Below are positions 1-11,951 of a DNA stretch of 64,000 nt, piece after piece (within the stretch, counting starts at the first letter, position 1; each line of letters begins with the position of its first letter). This stretch comes from Siphonodentalium dalli (lineage: Eukaryota; Mollusca; Scaphopoda; Gadilida; Siphonodentaliidae). The stretch covers positions 187,656,209 to 187,720,208 of the forward strand of contig CP136064.1 in the NCBI GenBank assembly GCA_032622095.1, read 5' to 3'. The notes below the pieces were generated by a model. The model did no database searches. It saw only the letters and a program-made list of their open reading frames with translations, and was not told where the DNA came from. The translations under genes were made by a program, and so were the position numbers.

Positions 1-379
1 TGTTGGAAGAATGAACTTTACACTTGTTTTTTGAATATGTTTGCAAATTATGAAAATACATGCATCCATATCACATATATATGTACATGTATTTTTTCTT
101 CAATTACAGAAATACCAGATTCATTAGCCATGTTGGATGCGGCATCATGCCCTCTCATCTTCAACATATGAAGATTGATTTCGCCCATGATTAGTCTTAA
201 GCGTCGGTCCTGTCTAGCTAGACACGTGGCAATGAACAAATGACAGGTGAAATATCACTGGAAGTCTGTTCGCCAAAATACCAGTGGTGAGTTTATATCT
301 ATAGCTACCATGCAGATGAATATTTGTACATTGTCACCAATACATGTATATACCGCTATCCTCAAAATTATGGACCTTA

Positions 380-560
380 AAAATGGGGGGGGGGCAGGGG
401 GCCGGAAAAAAAACTGCAGACACAGGGTGGAAAAAAACTGTTTTCTTCGGTTTGGGTACCCCCCCCCCCCCCCCCCACAGCAAAAACTGCAGTTTTTTTT
501 CCACTGACCATTTGCCCCCCCCCCCCCCCCCCCCCAGAAAAATCAAATCTACCCCAGCCG
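380..560. repeat. poly-G/poly-C hairpin-like repeat, copy 1
   Basis: Long G and C runs flank short A-rich blocks containing AAAACTGCAGTTTTTTTTCC. The G-rich left side can pair with the C-rich right side. The overlapping open frames on both strands are low-complexity Gly/Pro translations and not genes. A related block lies near 1.15-1.28 kb. Confidence 0.6.
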
Positions 561-1149
561 GACAACAACTCGGTTTGACCGGAAACCGAAAAAAACACCG
601 GAGCATACAATTCATGAGAAGGTGCTTGGTAACTTAGTTTAGATTATTATGACTAAAATGGTCATTGTCTACCAGTAGAACGCAGATTTGTACCTCGTGA
701 TGTCATGACATGTACAAACATGTATATTGGTGATCGCAACGCTATGTATGCACTTTAAAAAATGACAACTAGTCATTACCTCGACTTTGAAAAATCTGAT
801 GCAAATGAGATGAGTGAGATACCAGCATATAACTGTTTTCTGATACCATTGGAGGAGAAATTTTTTAATACATGGGATAGTTCTGCAGTAAAAATTTGCC
901 ATATAAGCGATCGCAGGGTAGAATTCTGCAATCGACTGGTAGACACTGACATAGTTGGCATTATTAAGAGGGTTAATGGGGTCAATATCACATGTAAACC
1001 AAGACAGTGGTTATCCAAAATTGTTTTATGTGGATTGTACTACTCATGTATATATGATTTGGATATTAAGGTTAATCCATATTCTATAAAATGAGAGAAA
1101 ATTGAAGTTGTGAGTCTGAAAATACATATTTGGAATTTTTTTTTACATG

Positions 1150-1285
1150 CAACCCCCCCCCCCCCCCCCTAAATGAATAAGGACAAAATTTACGTGTAAA
1201 TTTTTTACGCCCAGGTACCCCCCCCCCACCCCCGGTACGTTGTGTCCCGCAGTTTTTTTTCCGCGGGGGGGGGGGGGGGGATACC
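1150..1285. repeat. poly-C/poly-G hairpin-like repeat, copy 2
   Basis: A run of C, a spacer, another C run and CAGTTTTTTTTCC are followed by a G run of about 17. It has the same architecture as the block at 380-560. Isolated homopolymer runs also occur near 1931-1955 (G) and 3087-3102 (C). Confidence 0.55.
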
Positions 1286-1709
1286 TGGTAATGATCGCAG
1301 TATATGATATCCACCACAGTATCAAGTCGATTACTGTTGTGGAGCACCATGCAGTTATGATACACCAACAAATATCACACCAAAAGTTGAAAATTAAAAC
1401 AGCCACATGGATCTTGTTCAATGAACTTATATATGCATGAATAAGATGAATCACTAAATTATATTTTCATGCTTGTTTGTGTAATGCCAATCAATGCAGC
1501 CTGACAACATGGATGGGTGGAGTTTATAAATTGACAGCCGAAACAATGTTCATTATGTGCTACATTTAACCCCCGTATATACAATACAATTTTTCTATCA
1601 GCGTTCCCATGTCCTATATTTGGAGTACTATATACATGTACATGTAACGAAGGCCATCCGTTCCACAGATATGAGGAAAAACACTGCATTTTATTTTCAT
1701 GCATGCGAA

Positions 1710-1840
1710 ACATGACAACATGCATATGGGGTGTAACATGACAACATGCATATGGGGTGTAACATGACAACATGCATATGGGGTGTAACATGACAACATG
1801 CATATAGGGTGTAACATGACAACATGCATATGGGGTGTAA
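1710..1840. repeat. 26-bp minisatellite, five copies
   Basis: Five head-to-tail copies of a 26-bp unit beginning ACATGACAACATGCATATGG, nearly identical (one copy has ATAGGG in place of ATGGGG). The unit is not a multiple of three, so all three minus-strand frames stay open and make spurious repetitive ORFs. Confidence 0.9.
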
Positions 1841-2184
1841 CTGCGGTATATGCAGCGTTGAAACTGTACTAGTAACCATAATGAGGTGTTGGAGGTTACT
1901 GTGCTTTATATCTTTAATACTGCAGTATTAACGGGGGGGGGGGGGGGGGGGGGGGTACTATACTAAGAGGTGGCCAATTACTTTGAGTATACATGTAGCC
2001 ATACCTCACACATGGAACAGGGCTTGACTTATTCTTAGGTACATGGAAAAATAGGTACGCGGAGCAATACATAACACCTAGTCTGCTTAGTATATTTTAC
2101 ATAAATATCAACCGATTTTGTGCAGTGTTGAAGCGGTAACCTTCTAGTACTGCTGTGTTAGAAGTTTCTGGTGTGAGACCACAC

Positions 2185-2262
2185 AAGCCATATTTCTGAA
2201 TAAATCCTGAAAAATTACCCACAATCCTGAGGTTAAGTGGTCACTTACTTTGGGCATTACTG
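2185..2262. repeat. fragment of TA-flanked hairpin MITE (family D)
   Basis: This segment matches the right half of the element at 4770-4953: it reads through AAATCCTGAAAAATTACCC and ends GGGCATTACTG followed by TA. The left arm is not recognisable. Confidence 0.6.
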
Positions 2263-2520
2263 TAATTCCCTGACATTCCCCCAATATATGACTAAAAGAA
2301 AATTCACCCTTTTGAAGTTTTGATATCGTTTAACCATGAAATGGCTCGAAAAAGATGTTTTATGAGATTTACGTTTGTTTTTTATTTAATTTTGTTTGTT
2401 CAAGTAGCATATCAAATGAGTGAAATTTTATTTTAGTCATTCATGTGGGTATCGTGAGTGGGGAGATATTTAAGGGGAGGTATCCTGTTACAACGGTATA
2501 TGCTACTAGTACATGTACAT

Positions 2521-3021
2521 AAGTATTAACTGTCATGTGGACTGTTTTTATGGAGATGTAACCGTGAGGTAAGTGGACATAACTTGTGTAAAACCCTTTA
2601 CATACAAGTTATGACCACTTACCTCACGGTTACATCTCCATTTAAATAGTCTACATGACAGTTAATCCTTATATTTATATATATTTAGCGAAAAAGCCAC
2701 TTTTGTAAATGTATTTAAATTGAATAGTGTATCGTGACAAAAACAGCCCAAAGTACCCAATAGCACCCTTGGCAAAAGTTAATAGGAACAATTTCTCTTC
2801 ATATTGCAACCAGGTGATGTATTAAGTCAATCCTGCGCGAGTCCAAATGCGCCCAAAACATTACGCGTTCGTCTTTCCAAACCCAATGACGTATGGGTGG
2901 TGTTGTGAGCTTGGTGTTATGAGCCGTTGCGCATTCACCGAGAAATAACTGCAACTAGCCACGTGGGCGCGGACCAATCAGTATGCTGGATTTAGTGATG
3001 ACAACACTTAGTATGTAAATA
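2521..3021. repeat. hairpin-headed dispersed repeat, copy 1
   Basis: The first ~145 bp (2525-2669) form a near-perfect palindrome with arms starting ATTAACTGTCATGTGGACTG. A ~350 bp non-palindromic tail follows. The whole unit recurs at 30,065-30,574 with the same hairpin and the same tail end (CTTAGTATGTAAATAT). It is a non-autonomous element with a fold-back at one end only. No coding potential is seen. Confidence 0.8.
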
Positions 3022-4492
3022 TATGTATTTGTAGCTGATTCTGACCAACATGCAGCGTTTGAATGGATAACAATACTGTTATAACTGCCCCCCCCCCCCC
3101 CCTGGTGATTAATTTGGACCGTACATCTTAATAAGATGTACATGATTAGTCATTCCGCTTTTCTGATGTCATTACAAGCATTCAAATCTTATTTTTCAGA
3201 CAGTAGGAGCTGCCTGATTGGATTGAGACATACAAATTTCATTCAAGGCCTGATATCTGATAACCAATCATAGAATCATGTTTCCTGAGTGTTTCTTGCA
3301 GATAATGATTACACTTGATACCAATATTATTAATTCTGTCCAAGACTGGATGAGGAAGGATTTCAAATGTTATTCGGTGTACATGTAACGGATACATGTA
3401 ATCTAGATGTTATCGGTATTCGTCCATGCATGACATAATGTGAGTTGTTGCTTTGTGACAGTCCTGGCTATATACATGTACCATACCGGTATGTATACCA
3501 ATGAATGGTATGCACTGAATCCAGTACTGTGCAGTGTGCAGCGAAGGGGAGGCTTTAATATATAACCAAATGATGACCAATGTCTTCATCAAAGGCAAAA
3601 ATGACACATCCATTCCTTCCTTGATGGAGACCGATCAGCGACGTCTACATTTTATCAGACTTAGTGGTGAAAATCTTGGCAAGTGAAGTTAGTGAATTCA
3701 ATTCTACAACATACATGTACATGTACCTGTATGCTTCTGTATGTACCTGTATGAGTCTCAGAAAATGTGCACTATGGCATCCAGTGTATGCATAACCTTT
3801 GTTATACCGTACTTCATACTACATTGACCAGAATTTGGAGGTGTACCAGTTTCATATCTCTACACAAAGCACAACAGTACCCATGGATCAGTCTCAAGCC
3901 TTGTTTCTGAGCTTGTCTGAGGGATATGAACTTTTAAAGATATATTATGCACTTGTTCTGGTGCGTGAAACTGATCAGTTAGTACCAAGGCGCTATGCCA
4001 ACTGGAAGAAGGTAGCATTCTACTAACATAGCCGAAAATCGAAAGCAAATCAACCGTATCACTCCATAGAACACATTGCCTGAGCTACGCTCATTTGTGA
4101 ATATTTACTACTCGATTCGGGGCGCATCTATCGGCGATAATATAACGAAAACGAGTTCGCCTTTGATAGTTACTGCATTTAATTATGTATACGAATGATG
4201 GTGTGTGTTGTTAATTTGGATATAATATTTGTAAAAAGTACTACTTTGAACAAGATTATTCTCCATTTATATTTTATCACCCTATTGGAGTGTTTCACAT
4301 CACTTTAAGTGACAAATTATTGCAGCATGTCAATATAATCAGATTCATGTACATGTACACACATACAGGCCTTAAAATCCATCACAGAATACAAATATTC
4401 TGATGTTCCTTTATCTTTGTCAACCTGCTGTATCACCAAGTAATATGTACAAGGAGCTTAATGTGGCTTAGACATGTACCATACATGTACAT
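3022..4492. other. no gene recognised
   Basis: AT-rich sequence with several TACATGTA words (for example near 3380, 3473 and 3715). A 75-codon plus-strand frame at 3799-4026 resembles no family I know and has no supporting signals. Nothing else can be supported. Confidence 0.5.
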
Positions 4493-4645
4493 TTAAAGAC
4501 AGATAATCCGAGTTCACGCTCCTCAATTACCATTTCTTTGGCTTCAGGGGTAAAAATAACTTATTCGAGTTGAGGAACACACCCTTTAAAGTTCTGAGTT
4601 AAAAAATATAATTTTTTGAAATCTGTTATTTTTCACCACCATGAA
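4493..4645. repeat. fragment related to the TTAA MITE at 24.65 kb
   Basis: The segment around ATTACCATTTCTTTGGCTTC, with TTATTCGAGTTGAGGAAC further on, matches the inner part of the TTAA-flanked element at 24,654-25,123. The ends are missing or diverged. Confidence 0.5.
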
Positions 4646-4769
4646 TATTTCCCGGCCTAGCAAATATTCAATGAGTCGATTGACATAATCTTGATACCAA
4701 GTTGCGATGAACAAAATGTTGATTTATAACACGTTTTGGAAAATGTTACACTAGAGTTGACAGTAGTTA

Positions 4770-4953
4770 CAGTAATGCCCAAAGTAATTGACCACTTAAC
4801 CACAGCAGAATTAAATGGCTTGTTGCCATTCATCGGAAAGCTCTTGGGGAGAGCTTTCCGATGAATGGCAACAAGTCATATTTCCGACTAAATCCTGAAA
4901 AATTTCCCATAATTCAGCTGTGGTTAAGTGGTCGATTACTTTGGCCATTACTG
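4770..4953. mobile_element. TA-flanked palindromic MITE (family D), full copy
   Basis: A 184-bp element with terminal inverted repeats starting CAGTAATGCCCAAAGTAATT, bounded by TA on both sides, as in Tc1/mariner-type insertions. The centre is a strong hairpin with arms CTTGTTGCCATTCATCGGAA. Partial copies are at 2185-2262 and 5225-5366. Confidence 0.75.
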
Positions 4954-5224
4954 TAGCATTATGTTTTGGTAATTAATTGATTAAGAAATGTTGTTCTTAG
5001 AATCTGATGATATGGAGACCATGGAGAGATTGTTTACCTTTAATTGTCAATGTTGACTTTAAAGCATACTAGTAACATATGTTATGTTTATTTTATGTAT
5101 CCCTGCATAAAATGGGGTGATAAATTTATGTTATACTCACATCTGGTCTTTTGATATTTTGTGAGTAATTTATATGAAAGAATGGCATTGCATGCTAGCA
5201 ATTCTGATAAACATCACTGTTAAA

Positions 5225-5366
5225 ATGAGGCTTGTTGCCATTCATCGGAAAGCTCTCAGAGAGCTTTCCGATGAATGGCAACAAGCCATATTTCCGACTA
5301 AATCCTGAAAAGTTACCCATAATTCTACTGTGTTTAAGGAGTCGATTATACTCGGGGGCATTACTG
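5225..5366. mobile_element. TA-flanked palindromic MITE (family D), left end missing
   Basis: It keeps the central hairpin (GGCTTGTTGCCATTCATCGG and its reverse complement) and the right end GGGGCATTACTG followed by TA. The left terminal repeat is absent, so the copy is truncated. Confidence 0.65.
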
Positions 5367-5369
5367 TAT

Positions 5370-6023
5370 TCGATATCTCAAGCATACCGAAAAGACTTGG
5401 GCTAGTACCTGAACAGTAAACCTGCAATCTGCATGAAACAGCTATTGAAAACATGCTGTATATACACAGAATTACACAATTTTGTTTATGGGTTTGTTGA
5501 TATGACACGAGTGCTAGCGCACAATGACGGAATGAACAGCACACCCTAGAGTTCTATCTTTCCTCAATGGCACAAGTGCCGTATCAACAAATCCATTAAT
5601 ACAAGTGTCTTTCTGTGTTTATTACACATCACCCGTCCTAGAATATGTGCATTTAAAAATACAGGGTTACGATGTTTATTAAGGCACATACAGTGCTTGT
5701 TTTGTCATGTGTGATGATTTTTTTTCCTATCGTTTGAACTGGATACTCAAATAACAGAAATTGTTATATATTTTTTTAGCAACCGACAGATTTGAGGTAA
5801 CTCTTTCTATAAATATATTGAAAATCATGTGTCGGGATGTAATTATTAGCAATCAATATATTTTTTGTTGCATATATAGGTTTATACAATTTTAAGAGGC
5901 AGAACAAGATACAGGTACTTTGTATAGTTTCATTTCGCGAATGTACACAGTATCTTGTTTGGCCTCTTGCAATTTTAGAAACCCATAACTGTAACGAGAA
6001 ATTGTTGATTGTATATTTAAAGT
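5370..6023. other. no gene recognised
   Basis: AT-rich sequence. Short open frames on the minus strand (such as 5242-5544) overlap the neighbouring MITE and show no family signature. Confidence 0.4.
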
Positions 6024-6027
6024 TTAA

Positions 6028-6520
6028 AGGTACGGGAGGCCTTGGCGGTGGGTATCCTGTGAAAATATTTCCACCGGTCAAAAACCGCCACAAACAGAAA
6101 GAATATTAAAATGTAGACAGACTTTGTCCGTATACAAATAAGAAATATCGCATAAACAGTATGTTATTGTCATATGTTTGACCATTCTTATGTAAACAAA
6201 AGCATAAAAAGGTACTTTCCTGGTGTTTGTTTATATTATGATGGTAAACATAAAGAGCGTTCATTGTTGCTGAATTTTGATATGGAACGAATAAAGAGCA
6301 TTTATATGATTTGTGTGTGATTAGCCAGTAACACTGTGCTGCCTTCTGTAACACAATCAGGCTCCTGCTTAGGTAAAATATAGTAGGTCTTTATGATAGC
6401 ATGCTGTTTACGCGATGGTCATGGTATATATGAACAAAACTGTATGCGTTTTAATGTTTTTCTGTTTACGGTGATTGAAACAAATATGAATATTTTCGAC
6501 AACTAAGGCCTCCCGTGCCT
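6028..6520. mobile_element. TTAA-flanked MITE (family A), copy 1
   Basis: A 493-bp element starting AGGTACGGGAGGCCTT and ending with the inverse AAGGCCTCCCGTGCCT. It is flanked by TTAA at 6024-6027 and 6521-6524. A second copy at 15,425-15,916 has the same structure and sits inside a LINE. TTAA duplication is typical of piggyBac-like insertion. No transposase is encoded, so it is non-autonomous. The minus-strand open frames inside it are incidental. Confidence 0.85.
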
Positions 6521-6599
6521 TTAAGCCCCCTTATTGTCTCTATTATACATTTAACAATGATATTTACAAAGAAGTTTTTATATTCAGAATAAATGTCAA

Positions 6600-7175
6600 T
6601 TGTATATTTTAAAACACAATTAAAATTATATATTAATTTAAAATTAAATGTTTTTCTTAATTAAGAATTGTTTTCTAATGTATCTTTCCTAATTGGGGAA
6701 AATATTCCTAGTTAAGAAAACTTGTTTTCCTTACTTAGATTTATTTTCCTGCTTGAGAAAATCTCATTCTAGAAAAAATTGGCATCACTTAAGAAAAAAT
6801 ATCTTGACGATATTTCTAACTATAGAAAATATAATTTCTTGTTCTAGATTAATTGTATAGCTTTCTTAAATTTCTAGCTATTCTCCCAAGATAATCGCAG
6901 TATCTTAAACTTATCTTATTTCAAGAAAAATAAACTTATGTGAGAAAAACAATCTTTCCTACATTAAGAAAAAAAATCTATACTAAGATTTTTTTACTAG
7001 GATTTTCTTACTAAGATTACTGTGTTTTCTTAAAGAAATTTTCTCAGACAAGAAATTTTCCCACCCTTTCATTTCTTGACCTAGAAAATATGTTTTTCTT
7101 ATTTTTCTAGCTATTCTCCCAAGATAATATCTCATTTCAAGATTTTTTTTTTCCTGAATTGAGAAAATATTTTTG
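6600..7175. repeat. AT-rich field of short imperfect palindromes
   Basis: About 570 bp built from many variants of the theme TTTTCTnnnnnAGAAAA (CTTAATTAAGAA, AATTGGGGAAAAT, CTTGAGAAAAT and similar), ending at a TTTTTGGCAGTGTAC boundary. The open frame at 6983-7240 is compositional. It may be a decayed transposon end or a minisatellite-like field. Confidence 0.5.
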
Positions 7176-7554
7176 GCAGTGTACAACTGAATATGACCTG
7201 ATAACAACATAATCAAGTTCAAAATAATCAGGACAAACATAACTATATCACCTTACTGTGAGTGGCAGTATTTTCTCACAAATGGACTCGTAGTAGTCAA
7301 TTCCGCGAACAGTTTTTTAGACTGTCAGAAATATTTTCGACTACTGTTAGCTAATCATAATTCTTATCAGTAGTAGTTAAGTATGCAACAGGTGTCCAAA
7401 TGTTATATATAGAAACGATTTATTGAAATCACCAATGTCTGCCATTGTTATCGTTTTATAATTTACACACATACAGAAGGTTTATATCACAGACCCCATG
7501 CAGGACTTGGATTATACTACATCACATCATTCGTTTCTCAATATTGCCATTCGT

Positions 7555-7690
7555 TTCGTGTATTACGTCTCATGGTAATGACAAATGACCACCAACATAA
7601 ATCGATCGCGTTGGGGTCTCCGGCAGATGACATATATCTGTATAATCAAGGATTTGTCACAATGAACATATAATGCGCTTATGTATGCCA
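7555..7690. repeat. dispersed repeat, copy 1
   Basis: This segment containing TGGTAATGACAAATGACCAC and GGGGTCTCCGGCAGATGACA matches 9565-9690 at clearly recognisable similarity. It is followed by inverted arms at 7690-7725 and 7820-7855 (CGTCGTTTTTAGATTGAT and its near inverse). No gene is seen in the rest of 7176-8395. Confidence 0.5.
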
Positions 7691-8395
7691 TTAACGTCGT
7701 TTTTAGATTGATCTATGAGCGTAGGCCTATATAATTATGTCTCTGTGGGAGAACTACATACTGTATAATTCCACGAATTTTGGAATTATACTATGTTGTT
7801 CGCCCACCCACTGAAACATCTAAACGCTCATATATCAATCGAAAAACGACATCCGTGGAATATAATTACAACGATATAACTTTATTTTAAACATTTACTA
7901 TCTACTATTAATCCATCTCAGAAAATAAATTGCCACAACATGATTTTCCGTTGGACGACCTCCGGATTTGGTTGATGGGCCGACAGTAAATTGGCAAACT
8001 TTCAGAAAATAAATGCACCTCAAGTTCAATTTTTAGCAATAAACTATCCGTGATTTAAAAAAAAACATTGTAAACAAATGCCATGGTCACACCTAATGCA
8101 ATAACATACGTATAATATATTGTCCACAAGAAACAGAAACATGCGATAGAGTCATCAACTACTTTTCAAATGTTTCTATAGTATTGAGTTTCGAGTTGCT
8201 TTTTAACTGAGATTCTAATGGAATTCTCGCTCAGCACTTTCGCGTCATCCGGTGACGTCATGTGGGGCGACGGTTAGAATCACCCATTTTTCTTAAAGTG
8301 TCACTACGCGATGTGACTCGTCCACTACAACATGATGTCATCTATGCATTGATAGATCAAGTCTGTCCATCCGTTCGTCCGATATGGTTTCTGAT

Positions 8396-8731
8396 TATAC
8401 AAATTTGTGTCGGGTTATTTTGTCCACCGAACATGACCTTGAAACGGGAACCCGCAAATGATAGCATGCTGTCGGTGTGCCTGTACGGGGTTACCTTGAA
8501 AAACAAACATTAATGGATCGACCAAAGCCATGGGACCAATCCAGACGAAATTTCATACTTTGGGCTTCGAAGGGACGGGGAAGATTCCAAGGGACGGGAG
8601 AGATTTTCGTCGGGTCAGTTTGTCCGCCTGAGGTGACCTTGACCTTGAAACGGGTACCCACAAATGACCTGTACGGGGTTACCTTGAAAAACAAAAATTA
8701 ATGGATCGACCAAAGCCATGGGACCAATCCC
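8396..8731. repeat. two-copy tandem repeat
   Basis: Two ~130-145 bp units at 8396-8540 and 8602-8731 share GTACGGGGTTACCTTGAAAA and end with ATGGATCGACCAAAGCCATG. The open frames over them are mirrored on both strands and not convincing as genes. Confidence 0.7.
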
Positions 8732-8740
8732 GCCAGTGGC

Positions 8741-9564
8741 GGGCTAATCTGCTAGTAATTATATAATTATAGATACTGACGGTCCCTTTAATTATACGTA
8801 TTTTCCACGTGCATAAAAATGTCAATCTGAGAGACTAAAAAGCTATATTTCTTAACACCATCGCTTTATCCCACCAGTTGCATGTACATGTAGCTACATC
8901 AATACGCCCACACACACATCATGTCATTATTATATATATGGAAACAGGGGCGGATGGGACAGTGCATGGGTTCTGTGGGACAGTGGGGATATTTCCACAT
9001 TGTTGATGAGTTGTACATCTATATATATTTGCATGTGATGCTCATACGATTTCCCCAGCACACATGGCATGAATATATATTATAACAAGTCTATTAAAAT
9101 ATTTATGAGAACAAATTGTTTTTCGTGGCATCTGAGCAATCTTTTTCAGAACACAATATTTTGAAATTTTCAAAGTACATATTCAGAGTGCATGTCTGTT
9201 TCATTACCTTAGATCAAGCATGTTGCTAGAATATCGACTGGACTACTGGACCAGGTCCATGTGTAAATGTAGTATAAACATAATTCTCATAATATGAGCG
9301 GTCCATTCGACTGTTTTTCTATAAATGTATTTCTTTTATTGTTGATCGTGATCAGTTCTTGTAATTTATAACATGCATCGACGATAAATGATCGATATCT
9401 TTTCGGTGAGCGATATGTTTACTGAGGTTCCATTGAAGACGGTTTGTTGGGGGGGTGTTGCGAGGCCGATATAACTCGATTTTCCTAGACAAGAAGTCGC
9501 CCACACTATTATATTATCGATGTCTATTGTAATCCACAACTTCTGTGCGGCCTTTTTGTATCTC
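8741..9564. other. no gene recognised
   Basis: AT-rich sequence with a short G run near 9450. I see no open frame with family features, no RNA gene and no clear element. Confidence 0.4.
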
Positions 9565-9690
9565 CCCTGGCTGCATGGTAATGACTATTGACCACTCGCT
9601 GAAATCGATTGCTGGGGTCTCCGGCGGATGACATCTGTCAGAATATAGCCAGGGATTTATCGTTAAAGTGAGCTCATCTGAATATGTATA
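9565..9690. repeat. dispersed repeat, copy 2
   Basis: It matches 7555-7690, including TGGTAATGACTATTGACCAC and TGGGGTCTCCGGCGGATGAC. The 75-codon minus-strand frame across it is incidental. Confidence 0.5.
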
Positions 9691-9827
9691 ATGCTTATTT
9701 CCATATTTAAATATAACAAATCCAATAGATAGTAATGTCATATTTAACGAATTTTATCACATAATTAACCCACAAAACCAGCTTCAAAAGTATTGGTAAG
9801 ACACACGGGTATAAATTATAATATTAG

Positions 9828-10100
9828 CGCGTGCGATGACGTCACGCCATTATTTAAATGACTTGCGATTGCGGAAGTTTATGATTGTTCTTTTCGATGA
9901 ATATTTCGCGTTGCTTCGCGTTTGTTTTGATCATGTGATAAAATGTATCTCAAACTCGTTCTATTTTATACGTAATTTATCAACCTCGTCCACTACATTC
10001 AATTTGAGCCTCGTAAACCTCGGCTCAAATCGAATTTAGTGAACTCGGTTGATAAATTCGCATAAAATAGAAACTCATGTGAGATCCTCTATAAGTGTTG
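9828..10100. repeat. fold-back dispersed repeat, copy 1
   Basis: It begins GCGCGTGCGATGACGTCACG. The inverted arms are ATCTCAAACTCGTTCTATTT...ATTTATCAACCTCG (about 9949-10,000) and their inverse (about 10,030-10,090). It ends TGAGATCCTCTATA. A second copy is at 59,160-59,430. The 10,101-10,668 interval after it holds nothing I can name. Confidence 0.65.
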
Positions 10101-10668
10101 GTCGGCTTTAGTGAAAGAAATATACGTCTGGCATTGTGTGAGCATTTGACAATATCCGGGTTAAGTTACAGAGGCGGTTGAATTATAACATGTGTTGCCG
10201 TTGGAAACGAAAGTTACATGACCAGATCAATTCAACGACACTTATACCCCGTACTGTAAGTTCAGATGTGTTATGTCTAACCTATAACAAAACGTGTAAC
10301 TAGCATAGGAATACGATTTTGTTTTGCTGTGTATATGTGCAATGTCCAGTTAACTTTAGAACCTGGTCATTTTACAAGATAAAGATCTGTATAGCTGTTA
10401 TCGGAAAACGTTAATATAAATCGATTATTTACATGTAGGCGAATTTTAAAACGAAGTTCCTTACACGGACGTTTATGAATTACACTTATATATAGGATAG
10501 GTGAAACATTCCGTAATTTCCCGCGGCTTGTGGAGATAAGAGGATAATTGCCTACAAAAAGCAAAAGGGAGACACCTGTGTGATTTTTATCTCAGTTAAT
10601 TTCTCAGCTCTATTGTAAATCGAAGAGATCGCATCAGAAGCAATTCGGTAAATCCATGTCAAACTCAC

Positions 10669-10873
10669 CGCAGACAGCACCGTCGGACGTTTCTGCTAAC
10701 AGATAGCACCCTTCCACGGATGCCACGACTGTTTTGAAATAGTCTATAGAAAACCACCATTTTGGAATCTCCTTCAGCACGAGTTCATGTAGATTATCTG
10801 CATCTTCCACTCGTGCGTCGCGGATTCGGATATTTTCGAGCAGACTGTGATTGCCGTTATCACCCTCCATGAT
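10669..10873 (-). CDS. GNAT-family N-acetyltransferase, N-terminal exon (partial)
   Basis: A minus-strand frame starting at the ATG at 10,870 encodes about 67 residues. It contains IRIRDARVEDADNLHELV, a typical start of a GNAT acetyltransferase domain (beta-1/alpha-1, resembling diamine-acetyltransferase-like proteins). A candidate acceptor (TATCTTGCAG) lies just upstream of the ATG and a strong donor (GTGAGT, plus strand 10,663-10,668) follows the coding part, so this looks like an internal exon with a short 5'UTR piece. The acetyl-CoA-binding loop (Q/RxxGxG/A) would lie in later exons, which I could not find downstream at lower coordinates. It is the only plausible host exon in the window. 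It could equally be a stranded exon of a broken gene. Confidence 0.45.
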
Positions 10874-10879
10874 CTGCAA

Positions 10880-11268
10880 GATATAGGTGCATCGGTATTA
10901 AAGCTATTATAAACGTATCCGGACTAGGCAGTTACTGAGATAAATTTAGAAGGCAAATACTATACAGTTCATAATATCAAATAGGAAGGTGTGACGTCAC
11001 AATAGAAGACAGGATTGAAAAAATAAATGCTCCGTAAAATTAACGTTTTAAAATAACTAAGCACGTTTAAACTATAAACACAAGTATAGCATGTAGTACT
11101 AAATATATATAGAAGAAGACAATCTGTTAGATTCTAAAGAGGTTAATTGGAACTCATTCTTGGAGGATATATGGATGTTTTAATTCAGAAAGTTTACACG
11201 CAATGGAAGATGCTTAGCAACGGTGGAAAGTTTGCTTATTCTGTGGCAGTATAAGACAACTTTTCGGT
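10880..11268. other. no gene recognised
   Basis: AT-rich spacer between the GNAT exon and the PHD-finger ORF, which point away from each other. It may hold promoter sequence for either, but no motif stands out. Confidence 0.35.
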
Positions 11269-11760
11269 ATGACCGAACGATCGGAACAAGGCACCCGACT
11301 GGAAATATGCTTTCCATGCTGTTTTGCATGTAAAGGTAAATTCAGATTACCAGTTAACAAGATAGTATGTGATCGTTGTAGACAACAATACCACTTTAGC
11401 TGTCAGGGACTAAGTGCGGAAGATGCGAAAAACGTGGAAAATGTGCAGTCAACAGCTATACAGTGGCACTGCAAACGATGCCGGAAGGTAGACACTAATC
11501 ATCCAGTAAATAACTTAGATAATGAAAAGGGAGAAGGTAAAGATGGATGCAAACGTGAAAATGATGTGGCAGGTACAATATCTAATCGAAATGAGGCAAA
11601 CGAAACTGAAAATATAAATAATCAAGAAATCGGCAAGTGGATGAATCAGATAGAAAGACTAATTGAAAAGGTTATTACAAACATGGATACATTCGAAGAT
11701 CGAACTAAACTCCGATTGGAGAAACGACTAGAAATTTTCGACAAAAAGCACACCACATAA
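11269..11760 (+). pseudogene. LINE ORF1 N-terminal part: PHD finger plus coiled coil
   Basis: The 163-residue frame begins with a C4HC3 PHD-type zinc finger at about residues 17-71 (CFAC, CDRC, HFSC and a final WHCKRC). An acidic, Asn-rich linker follows, then a charged heptad-like segment ending near KLRLEKRLEIF. PHD fingers and coiled coils are known in ORF1 of CR1-like non-LTR retrotransposons. The frame is cut where the minus-strand LINE begins. A continuing coiled coil and an RRM-like block appear on the plus strand at 18,258-18,950, on the other side of that LINE. I infer one ORF1 split by insertion. A host PHD gene is less likely. Confidence 0.6.
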
Positions 11761-11951
11761 ATGGAAAGATATATTTATTTATGTTGTCAAGCGCCTTGAA
11801 ACCTAGGTGATACAAGATACAAGAATTTATTGCAAGACACCTCAATGGGCAGTTGCAAGATACTGATGAACATCATATACATAAATAAGCAACACATAAC
11901 AAAATTATTATAACAAACACAGTTCTTATCAACATTCCCTCAACAATTTCT

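Noticed and set aside
247-637. Overlapping 75-97 aa frames on both strands
   Set aside because: They translate homopolymer runs into poly-Gly and poly-Pro and mirror each other on opposite strands.
1614-1879. CRISPR-like direct repeats
   Set aside because: The 26-bp copies are directly adjacent with no unique spacers, in an animal genome; this is a minisatellite.
3799-4026. 75-aa plus-strand ORF
   Set aside because: No domain, promoter or splice support, and it is of a length expected by chance.
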